Below, piece by piece: positions 25,563 to 35,888 of a stretch of 64,000 nucleotides of DNA. Position 1 is the first letter of the stretch, and every line of letters begins with the position of its first letter. Position numbers and translations under genes: made by a program. Source of the DNA: Phytophthora quininea (Eukaryota > Oomycota > Peronosporomycetes > Peronosporales > Peronosporaceae); contig JAAVTG010000658.1 of the NCBI GenBank assembly GCA_011947345.1, forward strand, positions 1 to 64,000, read 5' to 3'. Under the pieces are notes generated by a model. It had not been told where the DNA came from, did no database searches, and worked only from the letters and a program-made list of their open reading frames with translations.

Positions 25563-25571
25563 GGAGAGCTG

Positions 25572-25590
25572 GATTGGATTATGAGGAGAA
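25572..25590 (-). promoter_or_regulatory. Inr-like element of the COPI-associated-type gene
   Basis: On the minus strand TCCTCATAATCCAATCC closely parallels the element ahead of the ABC transporter. It lies about 10-25 bp upstream of the ATG at 25562. Confidence 0.5.
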
Positions 25591-25908
25591 TTCAATGGCA
25601 CTATTGTGAGTCATACAGATAGACTGTATATCCGTATGAGACACAGAAGTGAGGGAGTTGAAATACTAGAAAATGTGAATATGGACTCTGGTGGACGTGT
25701 GGTGGACAATGTAAACTCAGCATATACCTTAAGTGTCTTTGCTCTACACATATTCAAAAGTACACGCACCAATCGGCAATATGGTCAATATGCCTGTCGC
25801 TTTCTGGGTCGTGCTTTATAGACAGCGTCGATTCTGCCCTCCTCTTTACTTACTTCCATCCGTCTCCTTGCTTGCCGGCCTGTTGATGTCTTCGTCGAAT
25901 CCCCTAGC
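25591..25908. other. Intergenic stretch, no gene seen
   Basis: AT-richer spacer between the 5' end of the COPI-associated-type gene and the 3' end of the kinase gene; no coding signal or repeat recognised. Confidence 0.5.
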
Positions 25909-28123
25909 TTATTTCTGCATGACCCGAGTAGCGCGATAAGTGAAATCGTCAAAGTACTCGCGCTCGCGATCTACCGAGTCAAGCATGCGCCACTCGGGCG
26001 TGTCCACTGGCACCTGGTTAATGAATTCGTTGTCCACATACTTGGCATCCGCGTCGTCGATCACGTCTGGAACCCACTCTGGCTGCACCTTCTTCTGCTG
26101 AAGCGCTTCCCAGTCGATCCCATCAAAGAACGGGTGGTTCATAATGGAGAACGGGACAGCTTCGTTGGAGCCCAACCGCTTTTGTACATCCCGCTCAATC
26201 AGACCAGTAAGCAGCGACTGTACGTCCTCCGGCAGCTCCGGCGGGACATACAAGAAGCCTTCCGCAATGTTACGGTACATGATGGCCTTGTTGTCGTCCT
26301 TGAACGGTGTTCGGCCCACATACATTTCAAAGATAAGAATGCCCAAGCTCCACCAGTCGCAGGTGTTGTCATACTCCGGCGGGGTTTCGCCCTTCTTCGG
26401 GTCCGCTGCTGCAAGCACCTCGGGGAGATGTACTCGGGCGAGCCTGCAAGCGAGTGTGCTTTCTTATCGTTGGAATCTTTCGCATACGTCGAGAGCCCAA
26501 AGTCTACCAGTACAACGTGGCCATCCTTGGCAACGAGAATGTTTTCGGGCTTCAGGTCGCGGTAGATGATGTCCAAGCTGTGCAGGTGCGCGAGTCCAGC
26601 CACTAGTTCCGCCGCGTACAACTTGATACGACCAGGTGTGAGCTTCAGCTCGTCGTTTTGGTTTAGTGTCAAGTGGTGACGGAGATCGCCACCATTATAG
26701 AATTCCATGCCCATGTACACCTTATCTTCGTTCTGGAAAGCGAACAGTAGCGATGCTACGAACGGGTGCCGAACCTCGCGAAGCATGTCGCGCTCGATCT
26801 TTGCGTTCCGACGCATGTTTTCATCCATCCCAATCTTGGTGATGATTTTAATCGCGTACACTTTGCCGTCCGGACCGCGAGCTGATAAAACGCGGCCATA
26901 CGAGCCAGTGCCAAGAACCTTGAGCAGCTCAAAGTCCTCGATCTTAAGCGTGGATTTCGACTTGCCCCGGTTCGATTCTTCAGGCGTTGATTGCAGTGCA
27001 GTAGCTCCCGAGCCTGCCGCTACTCGCGACGTACCCAAGCCAATTTCCTCTTCGTTGCTGATAGATGCAGTCATCATAGACCGAGTCAGCACCTCCTCCT
27101 CCTCCGTGTCCTCCACCTCTTCAGCTTCTCCAGAGAGGATCATATCGCGCTGCCTAATCGCCTCCTTTTGAACCCCTGAGTCCAAGTGGTTGACCATAAA
27201 GCGGTAGTATTTCCACGTACTGTTGGTAAATCTCCGATCGCCCGAGACGTGCATCATGAGGCCATTGCGCAGCAGGGCCGTTCCAAGCAGCATCGCTTCC
27301 TCGGCGGTGGAGCACGTCACACCTCCTTGCATAGGACGGTTCAGTCCATGGCACAACATCCACTCCACTGCTTCTTTTCCAGTGATCACATTCGGATGGG
27401 GTTTCAAGTACAAGCTCCTGTCTCGTGCAGGCAGCTCGGCTCGCATCTGCTCCGCACACGTCCACAACTGCCACAGACTTGGCTCTCGGACGATGCGACT
27501 GGAGATGCGAACTTTACCCTGCACTCTCTTCATTTTGCCACCAGGTCGGAGCTGCAGGTCGTACCAGGCGACTCTCTCCTCCCCGCTAGTGTTCATGTCC
27601 TCTAAACTCAGCAGTAGACGGCCGAGGTCCTCCACCTCGACGCGTCCTTTGTCCTTGCACTTGACTAGCACGTATTTAGCGTCTGTGAGGTTCGTTTGGA
27701 TGCCAAAAGTGTACTCCTCGGCAGCCGCAGCAGCTCCAATACCCAAAGGTTGATGGGACTCTACACTACTGTCCAAGGAGCGCAGCACGGTTGCCTTTAG
27801 TGGGCTCCAGACCGGGTTGGCATGGCGCATCGGAGGCGTGCGCTGCTTCTCGCCCTTGATCTCGCGCTTGTGCTCGTCCAGCAGCACCAGCGTGCAGAAG
27901 GCATTGCGCGGACGGCCATTCTCGGCCGGGAGCAGGTCCCAGGCCTCGATGGGCGTGACCTTCAGCAGGAACCTCCGCTTGGCCTTGATGCGCGTCTTGC
28001 CATTGCTCTGGCTCTGACTGATGGCGCCTGTAACAGGTATGGGAACAACACGGTAAGAATGACACAACGCCTAATTCACCATGGAGAGGGAGACATACGC
28101 GACGAAGGGCCTCTGGAAGACAT
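25909..28123 (-). CDS. AGC-type protein kinase with N-terminal C2 and DEP domains
   Basis: Exon 1 is 28123-28099 (MSSRGPSS) and exon 2 runs 28027-25909 after a 71-bp GT-AG intron. Order: C2-like region (residues ~20-150, FLLKVTPIEAWDLLPAENG), DEP domain (~225-300, VITGKEAVEWMLCHGLNRPM), an acidic linker, then the kinase: GTGSYGRV glycine loop, AIKII lysine, YRDLKPEN catalytic loop, DFG, and the activation segment GSPEYISPE. It ends with an AGC tail and hydrophobic motif FDDFTY. C2 and DEP suggest membrane or phosphoinositide recruitment. All catalytic residues are present. One frameshift lies in a C run (plus strand GGGG at 26422-26425), exactly between SPEYISP and EVLAAADP; one added C restores the family sequence, so the kinase is probably functional. 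Confidence 0.9.
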
Positions 28124-28570
28124 GGGCGAAGAGCTGAAGGGGGCTGGAAGCTCGACAGCGCGGCGGTTGTGCGGTTGTGGGGGCGAAGGCGGCTCGGTGC
28201 GCTGCCTGCTGTTCGGAGACGCCTCGACTGTGCGCTTATGAGCTCGCGGCAGGGGAGAGCGGGAATGACCTGTGAAAATGAATTTTTAGGTGTCTTAAAA
28301 ATTCAAGGTCTCGTAATTACTTGGCTTTTGTATACTTCTGATCTGTGGCATTCAACACCCTGGTTATTACGATGATTTCGGGGTTTGACGATGTGATGGG
28401 CTCCGTACCGCAACACCGCCGGCACTCGTGCTTCGGCAAAACGAAACTAAGACATGAGATCGATCTACCAGCATGAATGTAGCCCTGAGGTGACCTTCAA
28501 AGGCAACAAGACAGCCTCCAGTGCTCTGCGCACTCATCGGAGAACCGGAGCAAGTTATCGTTGCGGAAAA
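28124..28570. other. Intergenic stretch, no gene seen
   Basis: 5' flank of the kinase gene and start of the repeat-rich block. Nothing recognisable until the insulysin-like fragment begins. Confidence 0.5.
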
Positions 28571-28796
28571 GAGTCAGCCGAAATGGATGCAAAAATTATC
28601 GAAATGGGTTCACTCCCTTTCAAACACGGTATCTGCCATTACCATCTCGCCGCTGGACGAGCGCACATACGAGCTTTTCGAGCTGAGCAATGCGCTGCAG
28701 GTGCTGTTGGTGTCGGACCCCAAGACGGAGAAGTCGGCAGCTGCGATGGACGTCCACGTGGGCCACCAAAGCGATCCGGAGCTGCCAGCTTTCGTC
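28571..28796 (+). pseudogene. Truncated copy of the 5' end of the insulysin gene
   Basis: The stretch ISPLDERTYELFELSNALQ, then LLVSDPKTEKSAAAMDVHVG and HQSDPELP, is nearly identical to the N-terminus of the insulin-degrading enzyme at 54763. Homology begins upstream of the coding part (ATGGATGCAAAAAT is shared with 54696-54709). The true start region is deleted, and the copy ends before the HFLEH zinc site. It is therefore a non-functional duplicate, about 26 kb from its parent on the same strand. Confidence 0.85.
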
Positions 28797-29109
28797 ATGT
28801 TCAACATTGTTCATATTTCAAGTAGAATGAGATGCGGACGCATGGTTGACACTGGACGGTTGAAGAGCTGAGCCCGCGCTCCATGTGGGTAGTGCTGCGT
28901 TACGTGCAATTGCAGATGATGCAGCAAGTAAGAGTGCATGACTGTCAGTGTCGTGCCCGTTTACTTGTAGGGCCTCTGGGGAAGACGTGTAGTAGTACCC
29001 ACTTGATCATCAGATGGTGCTGGCTTCATGAACCAATACGCGAAGCACAGGTCTAAGCATCAACAAAGATTCTAATTCCAACAATTTCATTTCTTGTGTT
29101 TTAGTAAAA
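28797..29109. other. Repeat-block spacer with a short duplicated segment
   Basis: CTCCATGTGGGTARTGCTG with flanking sequence (28873-28912) recurs at 30748-30786. No gene is recognised. Confidence 0.4.
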
Positions 29110-29305
29110 AGATGTTGCACTGCACCTTGGGCGAGGTTTGAGCGAGTCCGACTGGAGAATGCGTGTCAAGCAAGAGCCTCAAGAACGACAAGAACTACTA
29201 GGCCTATTTGACGAAATTCGATGACCGACTGGAAGGTCGACCAATGTCACATGGAACTCGAGAAATTCAAGGTGTCGGACGAAATTCGGATCTACGTCAA
29301 CTAGG
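29110..29305 (+). pseudogene. Remnant of an RXLR-family effector gene (middle part)
   Basis: Degraded plus-strand match to the effector family: KNDKNY, a stop, then AYLTKFDDRLEG (about 29180-29240) and KFKVSDEIRIYVN (about 29260-29302), which parallel NYKFYKxYLTKFExxLDE and DEFKIYxKYV of the better copies. Signal peptide and RXLR are absent. Confidence 0.6.
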
Positions 29306-29407
29306 GCTAGCCGACATCTACTTCCAAGCTGCTCAGACGGAATAGTCTTGGCCACCATAGAAGAACTAGTACTTCGAAACGTCCTCTGCTGGATTTCGAC
29401 GTACTTA

Positions 29408-30147
29408 TTAGCTAGCAACACTGTCCAGGTAACTACGATATAAAGGATAGAGCCTGTCCGCCATTATCTCCTCCTTCGTTTTACCTGTAAGTCCGAGCGA
29501 GGCCTTGACGTAGTCATCTGGTCTTTTCGCATCAATGCGACTATGCAAGTTGGAAAGATACTCCGCTCGATAAGAAGGCACGAAGTGATCCGCCGGAGGA
29601 AGCTACTTCGCTGCGATGGTCTTGTCGTCGAACATGTTGACGTAGTTCTGGTAGATCTTGAACTCGTCGGAATTTTGCACCGACGAGAAACTCTTAAATT
29701 TTTGGAGACCGAGGGAGATCCACAAAATGTTTGTCGAGGCGTCTCTCTTGAGAAATCCATCCAGCATGGCCTCATACGTGGTCAGATAAGCCTTGTAGAA
29801 CTTGTAGTTGGGGTGTGCCTCGAGTCTGGTGCCAAACTTCTTTCCCGGCTTTAAATTATTCTTGACAAAAGTCGGAGATATTGCTATCTTGGCCCAGCTG
29901 TCAATCTTGTTCCACATGGCGGCCTCCTTAGCCACCTTGGCAGCCCTAACCTTCGCGGCAATAGACTTGGTGATTGACGAGACAATCGGAACCCTCTCTT
30001 CGATCTCAAACATCGTCTTGGATCGTTCAATTCATCGCCAGAAGGAGACGAAAGCTTCGTTGAACTCGTAGATTCAGCCTCAATACAAATTGGGATGCCG
30101 GCCAAGTGGATGGTTGCCACCAGCAGCAGAAAGTGACGGAGAAACAT
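29408..30147 (-). pseudogene. RXLR effector paralogue with frameshift and in-frame stop
   Basis: Signal peptide MFLRHFLLLVATIHLAG, then an RCLR motif followed by an IEER motif, then the W-type helical body (AKVAKEAAMWNKIDSW, NYKFYKAYLTTYEAMLDG, NSDEFKIYQNYVNMFDD) and the family C-terminus (VKASLGLTGKTKEE, YRSYLDSVAS). The frame slips by one base between RCLR and IEER (about 30005), a break of the run-length type. A TAG at about 29603 interrupts the body where the paralogue at 32992 has AAA (Lys), which is a substitution and so a real nonsense change. I call it a pseudogene on the strength of the stop. Its product would be secreted into the plant host. Confidence 0.75.
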
Positions 30148-30219
30148 GACGAGCTTGAAAACGCTTGACGCAGTGATGGTATATGGAAAAAGGAGCCGTA
30201 CCAACAGTGCACCGCACGG

Positions 30220-30243
30220 GTATTGCGTACGGATTACTGCGTG
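30220..30243 (-). promoter_or_regulatory. Conserved upstream element of the effector family
   Basis: Minus-strand GTAATCCGTACGCAATAC lies about 75 bp upstream of the effector ATG at 30147. The same element is at 32895-32919 and 39834-39858, with a partial copy at 54354-54369, each upstream of an effector start. Confidence 0.65.
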
Positions 30244-30321
30244 AATTATGATGCATGTCCGATTTACTGACTCGGAGTCAGAGCAGGGGAAAAATATGAT
30301 GGTCAAGTTTGACGTATCCAT

Positions 30322-31130
30322 GACAACAACTCTTACTCGGCTCTTTCAGATATTTCTCGGCATGGTAAGTAACTTGCTGGATTTCCTACCCTGCTCAGCC
30401 GATTATAGATAGGCACGTGCAGTTCACGACAGGAACTGCATACATTGTATTCTCTCTTGCGACCCGATCCGAAAGTCCATCATAAGCGTCTCGTAATCGC
30501 AGTCACGAGTCTATTTAATAATACCAGCAGCTCCTGCGCTTCTCAATTGGCGTCACTGCCTATCCTCCGCCCACGCAGATTCCAAGTCGATCATTAGGTC
30601 GCCTGAAAACGATTCCTTCAGTCGTGGACGAAACCTAAAGCGCTAGGTGACACAAGAAATGATTGCGACGAGAGGGTCCATTCATTTGTTACGATACCGA
30701 TGAAGAATAGCCAACGCTAGGTGAATGGGACGGTTAGCGAACTGAGGTCGCACTCCATGTGGGTAATGCTGTGTTACAGTGCAATTGAGTCGGACGACGA
30801 CGCCTACGCCGCCAGCATCAAGATTTCATCGTCGCGGACAAGAGTAAGAGTCTACGGCGTAGACTCTACGTGATGTAAACTGGAGCGTGTCATCTTACGA
30901 AGACGTGATGTATTCACACAGCGCTAGAGACAAGGTGGATTCCCAGATTGTGGGCTAGAGCGGGAGCGTTTTGGCTTGACCTGCCGCAGGTCTCGTCGAG
31001 ATCAACTGATCCTACCCGACAGTAAACAATTCGCTTTTCCATCATGCGTGTCCCGCTAGCGGATGAGTCTACCCCTACCATTCAACATAGCGAGAAGACC
31101 CAGGTCTGAAGGTTTGAGAGTTTCTCCACG
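30322..31130. other. Repeat-block spacer, no gene seen
   Basis: Contains the second copy (30748-30786) of the short repeat at 28873-28912. Otherwise no coding or structural signal recognised. Confidence 0.4.
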
Positions 31131-31457
31131 TTGCCGTGTTTCCCTCCTGGATCTGTTCTACAGATGATGCTCGTCTTCTTTGTCGGCGTTGCGAGTACTC
31201 AAAACAAGGCTCGCCTTCAAACGATTTGTTCGCTCAGAATGACCTCCGCAAGCGCTTCTGACGAGCCCATTACTTCTTCGATTGCTTTAAAAATGATGGC
31301 GGCAAAGGATGCCAAGAAAGCCAAATGGGAACAAATCGACGATTGGATCGACAGATACTACAACCCCTAAAGCCCATGAAGAACTTTGGCATGGCACTTA
31401 AGAAGGACTCGGAAGTGCCAGTTTATCGTGAACTTCTGACGACGTTCGAAACTAGTG
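31131..31457 (+). pseudogene. Effector-family pseudogene, truncated
   Basis: A short hydrophobic N-terminus (MMLVFFVGVAS) is followed by family-like AAKDAKKAKWEQIDDW, a stop at about 31368-31370, then MKNFGMALKKDSEVPVYREL and TTFET in the same frame. There is no RXLR or EER, and the C-terminal half is missing. Confidence 0.6.
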
Positions 31458-31565
31458 TGTGTTTTGGGCCTCGAGATCGACATGCCCGTCATCTCACGTC
31501 GTGATCCTGACTTATTGCGTCGGTGGATGTATAATTTTCCATCCCGCTTCTGCACCTCGCTCGAA

Positions 31566-32296
31566 TTACCGCGGAGATAGTTTCGCTGTACCGTCCAGAT
31601 ACCTCTTGAAGCATCGATAATTCGCATGCTCCGTCAGTTCCTTCCCCGTCTTCTCGGTAAGTCCCAGTGAGGCCTTAACATACGCTTCAGGTCTCTTCTC
31701 CGCGATGCGCACAGCAAGTTTCGCTTCAAATTCCGGTACAGAAATTGGAAGGACGGCATCGAGATTGCTCGGGTTTGGCAGTTTCCCTACTGCAATGGCC
31801 TTGTCGTCGAACATGGACACATACTTGACGTATATCTTCAATTCCTCGGGCCCTTTCAAGGCGTCTTGAATTTGTCGAGGCCGAGGTGCATCCAAATGTT
31901 GAAAGTCGGAAGATCCCTTCCTACCAATTCATCAAGCCTCGCTTCAAACTTCGTCAGATATCTCTGGTAGAACGTGTAGTTCTTGTCCCTCGCGAGCGTG
32001 GCGCCAAACTTATTGCCCAGCTTTAATTCCCGCTTGACATGAGCCATCATCCAGTCCTCACCGAACCATTCATCAAGTTGCCTCCACTTGGCAGCTTCTT
32101 TGGCTCTCTTGGCTGCTTCCCTAGCTGTCGTCGCAGCTTTCATCTTCGCGGCCAGCGAAGACACGACAGGAATGTTGACTCGGTCGTCATTGTCGCCGTC
32201 ATTGTCGATCTTCAGGCCCTGTAAGACCGGAGAATTCTTGTTTGGTGTACCCACCACTGTAGCAATGTAGACAATTGAGAACGCTAATAAAAACAT
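31566..32296 (-). CDS. RXLR-family effector paralogue with degenerate RXLR (frame interrupted once)
   Basis: Starts with a signal peptide (MFLLAFSIVYIATVVG, ATG at 32296; an upstream in-frame ATG at 32338 adds 14 residues). The RXLR position reads LQGLK and the EER position DNDDR, so both host-entry motifs are degenerate. The helical body is complete: REAAKRAKEAAKWRQLDEWF, NYTFYQRYLTKFEARLDE, IWMHLGLDKFKT, then LKIYVKYVSMFDDKAIA and VKASLGLTEKTGKELTEHAN, ending with TAA at 31566. One frame slip lies near 31862 and is corrected by one base. It could be a functional secreted protein with a non-canonical leader, or a decaying copy. Confidence 0.65.
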
Positions 32297-32499
32297 TGCC
32301 GATGCATGAGAAAGTTGAATTGGTGGCGTATTCGACAAATTACAAACTGAACCATTCTGACAAATTAGCAGACTGAAAACTCTGACAATTCAAAAGGATT
32401 ACGGGTTTCGTAATCTACTTGAGCAGCAGTCGATTCAACACGTTGATTCTCCTTCAATTAGGCATTTGCTCCATCAATGGGTTCGATCACGAGAACGGT

Positions 32500-32575
32500 T
32501 TAGCTGTATCGTCTAGATACACTTTAAAGAGTTGAGTTGATTCATATGCTTAACTTGTTTCCTGGTTGTTCTTAT
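32500..32575 (-). pseudogene. Remnant of an effector 3' end
   Basis: Read on the minus strand, this matches at DNA level the last ~70 bp of the effector at 31566 (the TGKELTEHAN...YLDGTAK region), with stops and small gaps. A near-identical 50-bp piece recurs at 52122-52172. Confidence 0.55.
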
Positions 32576-32589
32576 GATTGGGGGGTTGC

Positions 32590-32790
32590 TATTCTGAAAT
32601 CTGATCTGTTGAATGATGATTGAATTTGAATGGGATATTTGAATGCGAAGTTAATCATTTCCTTTCTTCTGGATGTTTTCTGTAGGCCCTCGGCCCTGCA
32701 GCCCCCGCAGGGACTCGAACCTCAACCGGAGGGATGAACTTCGTGAGTTGTACACATCCCACTGGACCACCAGGAGACTCCAAGCCAACA
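32590..32790 (-). mobile_element. tRNA-derived SINE-like element
   Basis: On the minus strand an A-box-like TGGTGGTCCAGTGGG (32772-32758) is followed 36 bp later by a B-box GGTTCGAGTCC (32721-32711), then GC-rich sequence and an AT-rich tail with repeated CATTCAA units (about 32590-32640). The acceptor and T stems do not pair, so this is not a working tRNA. tRNA-derived SINEs are known in Phytophthora. The ends are estimated. Confidence 0.6.
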
Positions 32791-32894
32791 AACGAAAGAT
32801 GCCTCCCGAGTCCAGACTTGCCCGACAAGTGATAGGTTACTTGCATGTTTAGTCCCATTATTTTTAATTCCTTGCTCGATAATCACGCCGCAAG

Positions 32895-32919
32895 GCGTCC
32901 AGTAATCCGTACGCAATAC
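32895..32919 (+). promoter_or_regulatory. Conserved upstream element of the effector family
   Basis: GTCCAGTAATCCGTACGCA (within the longer shared block) lies 73-97 bp upstream of the effector ATG at 32992. It matches the elements at 30220-30243 and 39834-39858. Confidence 0.65.
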
Positions 32920-32991
32920 GCATGTCATGTACTCTTGATACGGCTCAGTTTTTAAGTTTCCACCGCCGCGTCCAGAGTTTTCAAGGTCCTC

Positions 32992-33888
32992 ATGTTTTAT
33001 CGCCGTCTCCTCCTGGTGGTAACAACCATCTACTTGGCCGGAATCGCAACCTGTATTGAGGCTGAATCTACCAGTTCACTGAAGCTTTCGACGCCTTCGA
33101 GTGGTGAATTGAACGAGTCGCTTGGTCCACGACGACATTTGAGAATAAACGAAGAGAGAGTCAAGATCCCGATTATCACGTCGATTGCCACGAAATTGAG
33201 GGTCGCCAAGACGGCCAGGAGGCCACCAAGACGGCCAGGAGGCCGCCAAGTGGAGCAAGATTGACGACTGGGTCCAGGAAAACGAATTTCGAATTTGGTA
33301 AAGAGCGACCTAAACCTGGCGAAGATGGTCGGGAACAGACTTAAGTCGGATTCCAATTACAAGTTCTACAAGGATTATCTGACCAAATTTGAGGGCAAAC
33401 TGGATGAGTTTCTGGTGGGAGATACCTCGACGCTCCGTATGTGGGACATGCTCGGTTTCGAGTATTTCAAGACGTTCAAGTCGCTGCAAAAATCTGACGA
33501 GTTCAAGGTCTACGAAAAATACGTCAACACGTTCGACGAGAAGGCAATCGCAGCGAAGAAACTTCCTCCAGAAGACGTCTATTCAACTTTCTTTCAAGCC
33601 GAGCTCCTTTCCAACCTGTATATTCGCACCACGATGAAACGACCGGAAGGCTACGTTAGGGCCTCGCTCGGACTTACAGGCAAAACAGAGAAGGAGTTGC
33701 TGGGACACCCGAACTATCGCTTCTTTCAACAATACCTGAACTACGCGAACAAGGTTGCTAGTGGCGGATTCCTGCGCAGAAGGAATCCGATTTTCCATCG
33801 CAGCAGGTTTGCGCTGTGTATTCGTTGTGCATTCAAGATTAACACCGACTCCAGTCGACATAGCGGGGCCAGAAGTTTGAATGGCTAG
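32992..33888 (+). CDS. RXLR effector paralogue (frame interrupted, small tandem duplication)
   Basis: Signal peptide MFYRRLLLVVTTIYLAG, an RHLR motif followed by INEER, then the family body in a second frame from about 33295 (NYKFYKDYLTKFEGKLDE, MLGFEYFKTFKSLQKSDEF, YVRASLGLTGKTEKELLG). Between them a 20-bp near-perfect tandem (33206-33245) in the KTAKEAA-type helix shifts the frame, and another slip occurs near 33290. Relative to the paralogues the C-terminus runs about 35 residues too far after NYANKVASG, into Arg-rich sequence, so the normal stop has been lost or the 3' end replaced. It was secreted and host-targeted in origin; present function is uncertain. Confidence 0.65.
33206..33245 (+). 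repeat. 20-bp tandem duplication inside an effector gene
   Basis: Two copies of CCAAGACGGCCAGGAGGCCR follow each other. If each copy has lost one A from an AA pair, the true unit would be 21 bp and in frame (KTAKEAx), lengthening the helix preceding the conserved Trp. Confidence 0.8.
33765..33789. repeat. Short perfect inverted repeat
   Basis: CGGATTCC and GGAATCCG flank a 9-nt loop just where the effector reading frame departs from its relatives. This may be a junction or the effect of an insertion. Confidence 0.5.
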
Positions 33889-33954
33889 GATCGCAAGTAG
33901 TCGATGAGCCAGAGTCAGTAGTATCATTTTGCATTTAGCCTAAGGCAAGCCTTA

Positions 33955-34851
33955 ATGACTGCTGCGCGCGCGGGCCCAATTGGCATAGGGGATTACGCCC
34001 TACTACACCCAGAAGACGTCGGAGGGTTGACAGACGAATCCGTGTATGGCGAGGTGGTCTCCACCCAGCGCATATCGGTCAAGGTTCGAACGATCGGGGA
34101 GGACCTGGCTGTAACGTATGCAGTACCGACGACAATCGCGCTCAACTGAAGGGTTCCTCAAGATGACGCTACGGACCCTAGGTTTGGCACCTGGCTGCGA
34201 AAGGCAGTCCACTTCAAGATCAGAGGGTACATCTACTACGGGCAAGTCGTCGGGTACGACCCCGACTGCCTTCGAATCGCCACCTTCGCAGGCGAGAAGA
34301 AGGCGGATCTCCGCCACGATGTGACGGACGTCAACCCAATCGTGGCGATGCTGATGGGATCGAGGAGATGGCCCAGCCGTTCCTGGACGCCGACAAGGCT
34401 GTCGGGGTTGCACGACAGGCTAATTGACGCCATTATCGCTGGGAAGGATGATAGGCCGCTGTCTGCGACGGAACTGCCGCCTCTCCTGCCGCCGGAATTA
34501 AGTGGTCTAAGCAATTGCTCGGTCTCGTGGGTGGATCCCACAAATGGCGTACCAAGGACTGTCTCTATGAACTACGTTCTCCGGCACGTGTTCTTCACTA
34601 GCACTGCAACCGATCGGGGTGCTGTTCATCTTGGAGAGTCCTTCTGCGACGAGCCGCCAGATGACGTCGAAACTGGCTCTCCAAGCCATGTTTCTTCGAC
34701 CCCTTACTGGACGACGATGATCGTGATCCAGGTGCAGCCGATCCTCCTCAAGTTCGTTCCGGCCGAGGAAGTGTGCAGGCCGCAGCAATGCCCGGACAAG
34801 AAGCCCTGGGAGCCCCCTTACCGGATCCATCGCCTTCCAGCGCTCTGGTAG
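33955..34851 (+). CDS. First protein of the YR retroelement, unrecognised
   Basis: Starts MTAARAGPIGIGDYALLHPE and, after a slip near 34145, continues with WLRKAVHFKIRGYIYYGQVV and VTDVNPIVAMLMGS to about 34851. The beta-rich start recalls a small SH3/Tudor-like barrel, but I cannot assign a family. Its position suggests a gag-type or accessory role. Confidence 0.45.
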
Positions 34852-34882
34852 CCTCGAGCCACGAGAGGTCGAGCTCATTCGT

Positions 34883-35888
34883 TTGATCAGCGAGCACCGA
34901 CCTCATTTGCTGGAGTATTTTCTTACTCAGCATACTAACCACTCAAGAGGCGGCAGTGACACTCAGGTCGACGTATCCCCACCGGCCAAGAGAGCAAGGT
35001 TAAGTTTTTCGCCCTCGGCAGAGCAAGAGCGTGTTCACCGAGCGGTGACCTCGCCTAGGCACGTAGGTAAGTCCAGCGATGCGTTCCTGGAGTTTGTCTT
35101 GACCTTAGACCAGTTTGTGTGGCACCCGGGGTCGTTGCAAGAGTGTATGATCTACAATTCGGCAGGGGCCTATCAATTACGCATTTCCGACGTGACAATC
35201 TACTGCAGCGCTTTCATAGCTCTGCGTCCATCGCGGGTGTTTGCATGGATTTTGCGGCGGCTCCGCCTCCGGCCCCGATCCCTCGAAGTTGGTCGGACAT
35301 CGGCGCGGCAACTCGCAGTTTCTTGGCGTACACCCAGCAAGTGTGTGACGATACCACCATCCAACTCGCCGAGTCGCTGGATCTGTTTGTAGCCCAAGTG
35401 GAAGGCTCGCGGCGGTTCTCAGAGGAGGACCTCCCGATTCTTGTGTGGTGGATAAACACAGAGCTGGAACAATACCGCAACGCAGTCGTCCAAGACATCT
35501 TCAATTCGACAGCAACTCGTGGAGCGATCGCTAACCGTCTGTCGGCCAGTAACGCGGACCTACAAGCTCTGGTGCTAGGGATTCTTCGAGACAGACTGCA
35601 GCAGGCAAGCAAGGCACCGCTGAGGCCGATCTCCCCTCGCTGACGACACGCCGTCGGCCGATGGTTGAGCGTAAACTGCCTCCAGACGTGATTGAGCAAA
35701 TTCCGGTCCGCGGTGAGAAGGAAATGTGCCTCCACTACCTCTCACGGCGGGGATGTAACTCGCGAGACCCGGCCGTCTGCACTTTTAAGGACAGAGTTCA
35801 CTTCTGGCTAAAGGAAATCCCCGTGACGGTGCGTCGATACATCGACACGTCTCTCGGAGGCATTCGGAGACGCCCATCGTCTGCGTGA
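34883..35888 (+). CDS. Gag-like protein of the YR retroelement with CCCH-type finger
   Basis: Two frames (34883 onward, then 35119-35643 and 35661-35888) give a helical protein followed by a Cys/His finger, CLHYLSRRGCN, VCTFKDRVHF, typical of nucleic-acid-binding gag C-termini in this class. A frame slip joins the parts; a stop at 35641-35643 precedes the finger segment in the adjacent frame. Confidence 0.5.

Noticed and set aside
32711..32772. A functional tRNA gene on the minus strand (A and B boxes present)
   Set aside because: The acceptor and T stems do not pair and no standard anticodon loop forms; an AT-rich tail follows, so a SINE-like element fits better.
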